Assembly: GCA_010645155.1 (NCBI GenBank)
Contig: CM021319.1
Span: 7,148,111-7,212,110 of the forward strand
Origin: Tigriopus japonicus
Taxonomy: Eukaryota > Arthropoda > Copepoda > Harpacticoida > Harpacticidae
Direction: 5' to 3'
Length of the DNA: 64,000 nucleotides
Within the stretch, counting starts at the first letter, position 1, and every line of letters begins with the position of its first letter. Both the position numbers and the translations under genes were made by a program. The notes beneath the pieces were generated by a model. It searched no databases and had not been told where the DNA came from. It saw only the letters and a program-made list of their open reading frames with translations. Of this stretch, positions 54,100 through 64,000 are shown piece by piece.

Positions 54100-55913
54100 T
54101 TATTACAAACATTTTGAATAAAAAGAACTTACAATCACATGGCAAAAGCATTGGAGTTTTGTGGTTATTTTAGAGCAAAATCAATGCATGGACCTTTTAG
54201 AAGCGCACCTAAAAAGACACCATTTATGACCTTTCCAACGCAAGTTTGGCCCCTCTGATTATCTGCACAACCTGTGTTAGAGCTGGGCAAGAGCATTAAG
54301 GGCAAAATGCATGAAGCCCTACCTCCAACTTTCAAGCTATTCTACTACCATCAGAAAATAGGTGTATGTGTGTTGCAAAACTTTTAATCTAAAATAAGCA
54401 AGAAGTTATATATTCATCTCAAAATACGAGCGCATTGTCTTTAATAAGTTTGATCATATATTTTCAGGGTCGGCTTGAAACCACAGATCACATAAAGCCT
54501 AGATGTCACCCATGCCTGTACCATTTGTTAAGAAGAAAGTGATACAACTTGGGCAAGCTGGAAGCTGCCCTTTCTTGAAAATTCTCTGGGTGACCATGTG
54601 CTTAAAAAGTAACGACGATCGATTACGTGGAGAACAAAGTACGTAAGATACACTGAGTTTGTTCAGGATCTAGCCAAGCTAGTAAGTTTTTGAAAGTCTT
54701 AACATTTTAGGGTGTAGTATTTTCTTACAGCTGATGAAGGAAAGTTGTCCTCCTTTCTCTGACCCAAAGTGAGGTCTAGCTAATACTGATGGGGTCAATC
54801 ATAGATTGGATTGGGAAAATTGATAATTGAACCAATTTTAGCCCTGANCATTGGGCTCTCAAAAACAACAACAAACAGCTGTCTTCGCATCCTCTTCTGT
54901 AAGTATATCCATGCCTACATACACACTCACTCACTCTCTCACATGGAGGATGGCTCAAACAGGGACAGGGTGATCAGGGCGCCAATCAAAGTTAAAAGTA
55001 CTGATGGGGTCAATCATAGATTGGATTGGGAAAATTGATAATTGAACCAATTTTAGCCCTGATTGGAGAGATTGGTGATTGGATTGAGATTTTCAACCTG
55101 GTCCTTCAACAAACAGCATTGCCAAAATGACGAGAGAAATTGTAACGACACAAATGTGCCAATAATTAAAAGCATGAACCTAGAAACCATTCAGTGGATG
55201 TCCTAAATGTTTGACTCTTGCCATATACACTGCCCAATTCCCATCAACGATGTATTTCTATAAGTTTTAAATGATGACTGTTATTGTTTGGTCCTGTTTA
55301 GTATTTTTTGGCAAGCCCTTCCGGCATGTAAATCCTCTCATCTTTAGTGATGCTGAAAACAATTGATCTGTGGCCAGATTTTCATAAATAGGGCACATAG
55401 TCATAAAGAATTCTTCAAAAATATATACCACAGACATATTCAATCCAATACAATCAAAGTTATGTATAAGAATATTCCATGTATTTGATGTTGTGATCTC
55501 TTGAGGCCGGGAAAAAGTTGAACAAATGAAAAAAAAAATCAAAATTTGTTTGCAGTCTGCAAAAGCAAAAATTGATAAAAAAAAATCTAGAAAATGCGAA
55601 AATAAATTCAAATTTAGTTGTAAAGCCAACAAATTTTTCTTTGAGCCAAAACTGCCAAAAATGAAAAAAAGCTCCTGCCCAGGATAATTATATTCAACAT
55701 TGCCTTTCATGGAATTGGCAGAATTTTGATCACAGTTTTGAAACAATAGTGAGACTGGCTTGGCCTCCCTGATGTGATGCCAACACAGACTCATCTAGCT
55801 TTAGATGTGACCATGACAAAGAAGACATGAAATTTTATCATATCGAGACAAGACATTTAGCCAATGAAATTCAATTTAGGTTAGAGTCCCTTATAGACAA
55901 TTTGATAACTCGT
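54100..55913. other. Gene-free stretch with a 64-bp duplication
   Basis: The only clear structure is the direct duplication 54784-54847 / 54999-55062. A 175-codon minus frame at 55267-55794 is AT-driven, Phe/Ile/Leu-rich and without splice support. Confidence 0.45.
54784..55062. repeat. Direct duplication of 64 bp around a single N
   Basis: The sequence tactgatggggtcaatcata ... ttttagccctga occurs identically at 54784-54847 and 54999-55062. The first copy is immediately followed by the ambiguous base at 54848. Confidence 0.9.
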
Positions 55914-56501
55914 TCATGTTTCACCAATAATGACTTGAAAAAACTTTAATATTTCTAACTTCATCATTGGAATATCGAGGAAAACAATTTCACAATGTAC
56001 CACCCAGTCACACTGTGAAAAACCTTGAAAAACCTTTGAAGAAGTATTGTTCTCGATGTGCTCGTGGAGAACCACCCTTATCACGTCCATTGCGTTGTTG
56101 CGAACTGGTTCAATTGGATTTGCAAACAGGACGGGGAAGAGGAAATTGGGAACCAAAAGAAACGCAAAATGCAAAAAGACGGCTGTCAAACTTCCATTTT
56201 CGAATCCCACAATTATCAAGAACACGAGGAACATGCCAATATAAATGGTGAACCAGAAAGCGTCTTGAAAAGAACCTATGCATACTGGCGAATCACATCT
56301 TGGACCCAAAATCCCATGTGTTTGCCACCATATCTCAGTGATCAATAATGACCAATACCTTGTAAAACACATGGACTTTAATGAAAAGTCAGTGAAAAGG
56401 GTATGGACCTTAATCCACTCGCAAAATCCTCTTGTAAAAAAATAAGAACCACATTTCCCCCGGAAACTCTCCCACGGACCAAAACGTTTCATTGCGCTCA
56501 T
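55914..56501 (-). CDS. Uncertain 195-codon frame with hydrophobic segments
   Basis: It has two or three hydrophobic stretches (FWFTIYIGMFLVFLIIVGF, AVFLHFAFLLVPNFLFPVLF), Cys residues and an Asn-Pro. It could be a fragment of a multi-pass membrane protein such as a receptor, or an AT-rich accident. No family signature or splice context decides. Confidence 0.25.
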   Translation of the reverse strand: MSAMKRFGPWESFRGKCGSYFFTRGFCEWIKVHTLFTDFSLKSMCFTRYWSLLITEIWWQTHGILGPRCDSPVCIGSFQDAFWFTIYIGMFLVFLIIVGFENGSLTAVFLHFAFLLVPNFLFPVLFANPIEPVRNNAMDVIRVVLHEHIENNTSSKVFQGFSQCDWVVHCEIVFLDIPMMKLEILKFFQVIIGET

Positions 56502-56989
56502 TGATTACTTTAATTTAACAACTAAAATCGACAATATCATAGCTATTATTGGATTATCATGAAAAGGAGCGAAGTCCAATCTAAAGCTCTGCAAGATTTC
56601 TACAGTTTCAGAGTTGTAACAAATTGGAACTCTCTGATGTGCCCAATCTGTGACGGAATTCAAATGAGAAGTCTCCCTGCTATTACTAATCCCCTGTGGT
56701 TATTGAACCTCTGAATTAAAGTCCAATTGAGAAAATGTACACTAATTAGTGATTATACTGCATGTATTGGGACCACTGATGTTGTATGAACATTTGCATA
56801 TGTCAACCGAATTTAACGTATTTCTATTTCACCTTCCCGTGCTCTTTATACTGCACAAGGTGTTTGGAGTGGACATACAATAAATAACATTTCAGGCTCG
56901 AATTTGCAAAATATTTTCACCATGTTCAACTAAATTAGACATAAATGATATTTATGTCTAAATTTTGATGTTTAAGAGAAAACATAAAT

Positions 56990-57300
56990 GATAAATGAAG
57001 AGGGGATGAACAGACTGCACGAATGCAATTTGGGACTTTTTTATGGGAACCATGGGCTTCATTTTGAGGGTGTTGACTTGAAGGTTATTGTCAAGGCAAT
57101 CACCTTGCAAAATGTTGATGCTATTTAGCGGTCCTTTGCTGAAATTGATGAAAAGAAACAGGTCGTCTACACATTGAAAATATTGAATTCCTTTGTCATT
57201 AATGGTGGGGCCTTGGTGACCTGGGCCTTTCGGCAGGTCAGAGACACAAAGGATGAGCAGTAGTGGATCCTTTATCATGAGATTGTGTTCTATTGAAACC
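56990..57300 (-). pseudogene. Degraded LINE reverse-transcriptase fragment
   Basis: The minus strand reads DPLLLILCVSDLPKGPGHQG, then GIQYFQCVDDLFLFINFSKG, then LQVNTLKMKPMV. This is the reverse-transcriptase core, with CVDD in place of the YADD of the copy at 41.9 kb. The shared LQVNT(L/V)K(M/T)K(P/A)MV segment suggests a related family. Confidence 0.7.
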
Positions 57301-57371
57301 TCAAATTTGTTAGTTTGAAAAGTACAACACACAATTAATGATATTGTTGTTTGCACTAACTTGCTTAACAC

Positions 57372-58970
57372 CCTTCAATTTGCAAGGGTAAAACTGCTCA
57401 AGGTGTCTAGCCTTATGAACCATAATGTAAGAACTTAGTTGGGTGTTAGGGTAAATAACGAGTTCTCATGTAGTTGGAACTTGATTTCTATATACATATA
57501 GTATCCCCTTAGTCATTACAAATGCATTTTTGGGCAATTTCATGCTTAGTCTTTTCACTCTTTGCCCTAATGCAAGCAATTTTGGAAACCCTACATATTT
57601 CTGTTTTATTGTCAGTTAAAGTTGCGCTCAAAAGTAAACATGCTTCATGAACCCAAATGTACTTACTTTCAGCTTATAATACATATATATTTGATTTAAA
57701 ACTCTTTCTTTTCATTTTAAATGATGAAGAATGGCTAAAATATTTTTACCGACTCTTAAAAAAAGGTGCAAAGTTATTGGTTGAAGGTTTCAAATCGTGC
57801 TACTTTTGGAACCTGTTGGGCACCCTGAAATGCTTTTTCCCAGATTGACGAGATTGATTTTTGGACTGAGATTGGGGGCATCAAGATTGGGTCAAGGCTA
57901 GATTGAAAGACTGAACAGATTGAATGATTGGGATTTTCCATCAGTAGTTAAAAGTTATCAAAGCCAATCACCAGCAAGCCCATCCCTTCAATCATGAACA
58001 ATTGATTTCGAGCGAAAAAATAGGTAAATTTTAGAGAAGAGAACACGACTGATAGCCAACCGATCATGGAATGGATTTGTACACATTGGGACAACGCTAA
58101 TGTTCCACGAGGGAATATTCCCGCTCCTAGCCGCGGCGTTTGGGTCGCCCATGTTCTATTAAGTACTTGCTGGCATGGACACATATTTCAACGCTAAACA
58201 TTAATGGGGAAGAGTTTAGTTTCAACGTGGCTCACTTCTTAAATTGTGGCCATAAAGAACGTCCACTGCTTCAAATTTGAATTACTATCACTTGGGACAG
58301 AAACGCATTCGTACTAAGATCCATTAGCGTTTTTAGCCTTTAAGATCCATGAGAAAGCACCATAGTGTTGTGGCACTTGAGACATTTGGAATTTCACTGG
58401 CCATGGCCACCCTGTTTGTAAGATGCGCCCTTCGACGGCATCTCATTCCAAAATCGAGATTCATTCGGGATTCGAAAGCGACGACTGAAGGCCTCAAAGG
58501 ATCCCATGGGACATTCGGAATAGTTCAGGATTGAACCTGGAATCCATAGGCACGTCCGCCCCTGATTCGGGCGAGATTCGGGCGAATTTTTTTATTCTTG
58601 GCTAAATTTTTGAAGGTCTTGTCGAGTTCGAGAAGAAGCCAGTGGGAATTGCGCAGTAGTATTAATATTGCAATCGAAGAATAGGCGTAGTTATCGGTCG
58701 TCGTGGCCAATGGGTTGAAAGTCCAGGCCTGGGTACCTAATCAAACCATCAAACCCGAGGACACCCGCAAAAAAAAACCTTTTTATTATTTCCCGCCAAA
58801 TTCGTTGTCGGTCCTCACAAACCCTCTCATGGCACAGGCAAAGGTCAAGGAAAAAATGCCTCCGATATTTAATCACAGGTTTAATTGATAGAAAGTTCAA
58901 CTTGTCTTTATTTCAACTGGTCCTGTTTGCACATTTGGGTGTCTTTTTTTTTTAACACTGGTAGATTCGA
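57372..58970. other. Gene-free stretch downstream of the cuticle gene
   Basis: Short frames on both strands (57657, 58349, 58703) lack support. 57845-57960 is rich in gattg words, similar to 55062-55100. Confidence 0.35.
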
Positions 58971-59702
58971 TTAATACTTGGTGGGTAGAAAAGCAATTTT
59001 TCCCCCTTGCTTTAACAAAGGCCTCTTGAACGTGATGCTCTTTTTGGCACGACGAGAGAACCCATCATCGGCCAGGGAATTTCTTCCCCCATTGACACTG
59101 CTTAAGGGCGTTGCTCCAAAGTTCTTATTGAGACGTCCGGCTTTGGCGTCTTCAAACCGTTGCAGAGCCGGCGGAAGTGGCGGAGGCGTGGGTAAATGAT
59201 CACCAATAGGTCGATAACCATTCTCATCGGCTTCAAACTGAAGTGAAATAACCTGACCCTCGGGCGAGATGTACGACCACCCACCCGATTGGGTGTGACC
59301 TCCATTAGCGTTGGGAACGCCAGATTCGTCTCGATTGGTCCCATCATCCGATGAGTAGCTGGAAAAAAGTGATGGGCCCATTGAGCCAAAAAGTTAGTCC
59401 GGCGACATCAATTTTTTTTGGATGAACGAGACGCACCTGAATGAGTAAGACCCATCAGGTTGAATTACTCTGGCTTGATTGTCAGATTGAAAAGAATTGC
59501 TCGATGCGGAGTTGGTCAGCCTCTGACCATTAAACCCCTCAGGGGCAGGCAGAATAGCCCTCAGAGGTGTGACCTCATTCGATTGAAAGCTGCTTTCCAC
59601 GGCAAGTAGATCCTCATACTCATCAATTTCTTGATTCACTTGAGCTGTGCCACAAGCCCTTCCGATGATGAGCACAGCCAAAACGAGTAGAGAATGAGGC
59701 AT
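58971..59702 (-). CDS. RR-1-type cuticle protein (chitin-binding type 4)
   Basis: Two exons (59702-59437 and 59358-58971) join in phase 2 (TTCAG/GTGCG and TTTCCAG/C) to give 654 bases, or 217 residues. The N-terminus [20 protein letters not shown] is a signal peptide. The Rebers-Riddiford region crosses the junction: [62 protein letters not shown], the RR-1 form. The C-terminus is basic ([16 protein letters not shown]). It binds chitin in the exoskeleton; intron placement inside the RR domain is unusual but exact in frame. It indicates an arthropod. Confidence 0.92.
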
Positions 59703-60670
59703 TGTCCTCCTCTAAAACGCATACCACCCAACCACTCATCATTATCTTCAGCGGTAAACTTACTAGACAAATAATGGTTACTCACTCTCATTATGGATAT
59801 TATGTGATGCGATGAAACTTATTGATCTTTTAAAGAGATCCCACGAAGCCTGATTCGAGTTTTGATCTCAGAACAGCAATCCCCTTGAAAGTCCAAGAAC
59901 AAACTTGTGTGATTCCTCGTACGGCAAAATTCTACTCAGAGATCGGATCGTTCCGTCACCAAACTGTTGCTTTGGGTGAGTTCGATGGATGTGGCAACTC
60001 GAACCACTTGCTTGGCATCTTCCTCCTGAAGCGTCTTAAGAGCTCGTGCCCAAGTATGTTCCTCTGGTCGAACCAACTACTGCATACAGTGCGCTACACG
60101 GGCTGTCAAAGCAGAAGTACGGTGGAGCTCTTTGGGACTTGGTTTGCTCAAGCGATGTAGTATGCGTATTCTTGAATGGAAGCACCATCGTTGTTGGCAC
60201 GAAAACGATCAAAGCTCAGGAAATAGGAGAGAAGGCTTCATGTTGCTTCAACCAACACGTACGTAAAAGAGTGCTTTTCGTCATAAACTTTGCAAAGCCT
60301 CCTCCTTCATGACGATGCCCTAGTCAACATAAGCTATTTATCTTGTATGTATCTATCCCTTTTCCTTACCATTTCGTCCACCAAACGAACTCACACTAGA
60401 TGGACAGATAAACGGGTGACCCGACAAACGAACAAGCAGAATGAGTGGTACGGAATAGGCCCCAGCCTAAACAACTCAACAGCCCTCCTTCAAAGCTACT
60501 ACACGTACTTACGTATTGTATGCTTGGGTCCGTTTGAATGGGTCTTCAAAACTTCAACTGGCCACAAACGGGTCATTACAGGTATTTCTGAATTAGGAAG
60601 TGATCCGAAGATTTCAATGTTTCAACGAGCTTTTGAGGGCAATGTAAGCGGTTTTTTCTGCTACGTTTAG
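59703..60670. other. Upstream region of the cuticle gene
   Basis: Probably the cuticle-gene promoter, in the first few hundred bases. At 59925-60050 the minus strand is open for about 40 codons (ALKTLQEEDAKQVVRVATSI, to a TGA) and could be a terminal exon of an unrecognised gene; not called. Confidence 0.3.
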
Positions 60671-62974
60671 GCTTATTCAAATGTGCTTCAACTTATTGAA
60701 ATGGTTTTTTTTGACTGAGTCTTGTTGAATGATGCGTCAGCATAATTGCACTGAATTTATCTAAGTTAATAATGTCGATTCAGATGCCTTGTTGGGTCAT
60801 GGCTACATGAGGACATGCTAATGAGACTTCTGCTTTTGGAAAGTGCCGAAAGAAATGAACATCTAAAACTTGATTCTGTAAAGCCTTTTGTGTCTTAAAT
60901 GTTGAAAGCACTACGATCCTACACCCTAACACGAAAGTTGTGTCGGAATCATACTGTAAACCTAAATATTATGGCAATGCGTGGACAGTTTGGCACGATC
61001 AAGCCTTCAGTGTGCCCCAACAAGTTTCTAGAATAATTTTATATTGATTAGGATGTAATTCAAAGACAAATAAGTGAGAAATTAATGCTCGGACAGCAAG
61101 TGTCAATTTCATGTCCGATGTTTTCTTCATGCCCGCTTCTACCTGGCTTTAAACGATCGTAAAAAACAAGGAATGGCGGGAGTTAAATTTTACTTAATCT
61201 TGGAGGAAGGGGAGTCATTTGGAAGCACCTCCAACCAAAAACAACTGAAATGTTACCCTCCACCATGATTCAAGAGCTCATAGAACCTTGACCGTTCCTC
61301 AACATTTTTGGCAAAGGAAAGACACCTTCAAAACTGCGGAAAAACGTTGAGCAATCCACGCTTTCCAATTTGGGCGAAAGCATCCCAAATATCATTTCCA
61401 AGAATAGAGAGACTAGTTGGAAATAGATTGAAGCTAAGTCGTTCAAGTCTATTCTTACATATTGAAAGTATTTCGGTTCAAAATTACGACAAAACTTTCA
61501 TGTCAGGGTGTACATTGATGTCACCAAATTCATTTCAAGGAATTTGATTGCCCAACTATGCCCTATATTTAGATTTCATTTTTGTGAAATAGCAAGACAG
61601 TATGTCCAGGTGGCTCACATTTTTTTGAAGCCGTAACAATTTGTCATGTCAAAACTTTTTTGAGAAGAATTTGCGTGGCATCTTGCAACCCATTCATTCA
61701 CAGTTAGATTTCATGCTATGACGCTCCTCTCTCTGAGGTAAAAAAACTACGAATATTTTTCTGAAGTAGTCTGCTGTCTCATAGCTATGAGGTTAAGAGG
61801 AAGATCTGCCATTGTGTATGCTTTTCTAACAGGTAAAGTTTTTAAAATCCACTCACAGGAGAAATTGATAATCTCAAGCAAAACTAAAACTGATGCTAAC
61901 TCGTTAGTCCCTCAACAAGATTTCTTACCTAACTTATATTTCATCAACAGAATAGGAGTGTGAGAGAGATCTCATTAACGTTAGAAGCTGTTTGCATTTG
62001 CATTAAATATCAGGCCTAACGCCGGCAAATTTTAGAAATAACCTGACAGTGGATTTTAAAGAAATAACCAACTTGATCTATTTTGCCTGGTTGGGTACGG
62101 GTAAATTTGCTTTACAAAGTGCAACTTTAGCAACGGGTAAGCGTTTTTGGTCAGACTAGCATAAAAGGACCTTCCGGTAAGTAAGAACTCGCAAGACATG
62201 CCTCGTCACCTCATGTGATTTACATATGATTTGAAAGTAATGACAAGCCTATGCTAATGACTAATGAGGCATTCATTTTCGCTAGGCTTGGTACCAAGCC
62301 TGATATTCCACCTCACAAACTTAAATTAGGAGGCAGGACAAATTGTAATTTTGCGCCATCAACGAAAGCAAAGAAATGGATGGAGCTTGTGTTTAATAGT
62401 GATGTGTTTCGAACTGAGAGTGCTGCCATTTTTGACTCGGAAGTTTATCACTGTTAAAAGGGCAGGCTGTATTTGAAAAGATCCTAACAGGGACCAACTT
62501 GGCAACACTCGAACTATTTCGATTTCGAGTTCCATCANTTTTTATTTCAAGGGTTAATCTTGCATGAAAAATTATGATGCTTAATAAAAGCGCAGATTTA
62601 GGCGCCCAATTTTGAAAGTAAATAGTTGAAAAATTCCTCAATGAGTTAAAAATGTCAGAAGGAAAGAAAATAATCCGGAAAAATGTTGGAACAATTGTTC
62701 AAAACCACAAAAGAGTAAAAAAATGCTGAATAGAATTAGTACTGTAAAACTTCAGTTAAAATTGATGCTTCCCTTACCATGTTATCTAATTTGGTTGTAA
62801 TTTAAATTATGTTACTCCTTTTGTATCTCTTCTTGTATTCTAGTATCTTGTTTAATGTTGTTATGTTCCACAACTTTTTATCAACCTTGATTATTCTTCA
62901 GTTTTTCAACTATTCGTATGCAACCCATAGCATAACATCATGGAACGTAATTTACACTGTGAAATCCATTTCAG
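60671..62974. other. Gene-free stretch left of NOB1 exon
   Basis: The PIN-domain exons of NOB1 should lie upstream of 62975. I searched by eye and did not find them here. A single N sits at 62538. Confidence 0.35.
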
Positions 62975-63259
62975 CCCTCGAATGAAGATGTGGCCGAAAA
63001 AGTTTCAGAGCTCTCCATCGAAAACAAGAAGGATAAAAATGTGGTCCATGAACAAGCGCCAGAATCCATCGAAACCCTCGACGAAAAAGACGCCGAAAAC
63101 GACATCGAAGCTGAGATTTCAGGAGAAGATGACGACGAAGATGAAGGTTGGATCACCCCTTCCAATATCAAAGCAAAAACCAAGGCCATGAATGGCGATG
63201 TGCCCTTGGGCGACCAATTTGTGAAAGTCGCTTGTATGACCACAGATTTTGCTATGCAG
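62975..63259 (+). CDS. NOB1: NOB1 (18S rRNA endonuclease), internal exon
   Basis: A 285-base exon (acceptor ccatttcag, donor gtaagg), 95 codons, phase 0. It encodes the acidic linker (EISGEDDDEDEGWITPSNIK) and then GDQFVKVACMTTDFAMQ, the conserved segment that precedes NVLLQMGL and the zinc ribbon in NOB1 proteins. NOB1 cleaves 20S pre-rRNA at the 3' end of 18S rRNA in the cytoplasm. The N-terminal PIN domain and C-terminal zinc ribbon are not in this exon; the latter should lie beyond 64000. Confidence 0.85.
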
Positions 63260-64000
63260 GTAAGGAAAACAGCTCTGTTGAATTAAGACATAAATGTAAG
63301 ATTTTCGAAGAAGTCACTCACGTTTGTGAACTGTAAAAGAATATTTCATTCATATGCAACGCCATCTAGTGATCTTCACCTTGTATTAGCTCGCTGATTC
63401 CATGAATCGATTGATAAGCAAATAGCAACGAAAATAATAAGTTTTGTGCACACTTAGTTATTTTTATGGAGACATACCATTGCAATTGGTGAATTTTCTT
63501 TAAGAAAGGTTGAGAAGAAATTCATTTATGACTATGGGACGGGTTTTAGTTGTTAAAAACGGCAAAGATAACTATTTAGTTGGTCTTTTTCGAGAAAATG
63601 TCGAAGAAAGCTGAAAAACAGTTGGTAAAACTTGTGAAAAGTCAGGAGCGTTTGTATCCTAAAGGTATGTTGCGGCATATTTCGAACATCTTGTACCCAT
63701 TTTAAAGGAATTTTTTTGAAGGAATGAATATTCATAGAAAAAACAGAAATAAAATGAAACAATGAAAAAGTCAGAAAAGAGCAAAATATCCAGGAAAAAT
63801 GCACATTTTCAGAAGAAGGTCCAAACAAGTTAAAAATGATTGGATCAATATTTTTAGCAATTTTCATTTATTTAAAACCTATGCATGATTGTGGTCATGT
63901 CATGGAATCGACAAGCCTTTAGTTGCCACAATAAGACACTAGATATCGTACTTTATGACTGTACTCTTCCAATTACAATGCACTAGCTCGAAAAATACGA
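63260..64000 (+). other. Probable NOB1 intron
   Basis: AT-rich sequence after the donor at 63260; no further NOB1 exon seen before the window ends. Confidence 0.4.

Noticed and set aside
55267..55794. 175-codon minus-strand frame
   Set aside because: Phe/Ile/Leu-rich translation of AT-rich DNA, no splice context or family motif.
1..64000. CRISPR arrays, bacterial operons or phage modules
   Set aside because: Spliced genes and eukaryotic transposons throughout; no spaced identical repeats.

Overview
The window is AT-rich animal nuclear DNA. Genes are split by short GT-AG introns, often about 50-80 bp. An RR-1 cuticle protein, a Me31B/DDX6 helicase, sushi/fibrinogen-related/galectin lectin modules and a wide range of transposons point to an arthropod. 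A small crustacean such as a copepod is my best guess, by inference only. There is one assembly gap (950 N, 21756-22705) and there are single Ns at 54848 and 62538.

Layout. 0-15 kb is sparse. It holds a type I membrane-protein gene (minus, 1669-2603) with a broken partial copy near 12 kb, a small two-exon secreted protein (minus, 7728-8747), the last exon of a coiled-coil protein (plus, 9945-10286), several foldback MITEs and a duplicated 0.4-kb block. From 15.6 to 29.65 kb (plus) runs one large modular lectin-like gene. I could chain 24 exons in a continuous frame (5,230 coding bases, about 1,742 residues) with phase-consistent junctions. The order is sushi domains, two fucolectin-type (F5/8C-like) domains, a fibrinogen-related domain, sushi domains mixed with a duplicated unrecognised domain, and a C-terminal galectin-like domain. 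Its 7-kb intron is a nest of transposons (a hAT-like element enclosing a Mutator-like foldback element, a dead mariner and the N gap).

From 31 to 44 kb transposons dominate. There is a THAP/P-element-type transposase that is complete apart from one in-frame stop, a frameshifted mariner/Tc1-like copy, and a 5'-truncated LINE split by a 1.1-kb foldback element with 9-bp target duplications. From 46 to 49 kb lies the complete five-exon Me31B/DDX6 gene (minus, 448 codons), with a 138-bp repeat in two of its introns. 49-58 kb is mostly repeats, including a piggyBac-type element bounded by TTAA. 58.97-59.70 kb holds a complete two-exon RR-1 cuticle protein (minus). An internal exon of NOB1, a small-subunit rRNA endonuclease, lies at 62975-63259 (plus).

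The genes do not form a pathway. DDX6 (mRNA silencing and decay) and NOB1 (18S rRNA maturation) are housekeeping genes. The large lectin gene is probably a secreted recognition or adhesion molecule. The main novelty is its domain combination; I know of no described protein that joins sushi, fucolectin-type, fibrinogen-related and galectin modules. The transposon content is the second point of interest.
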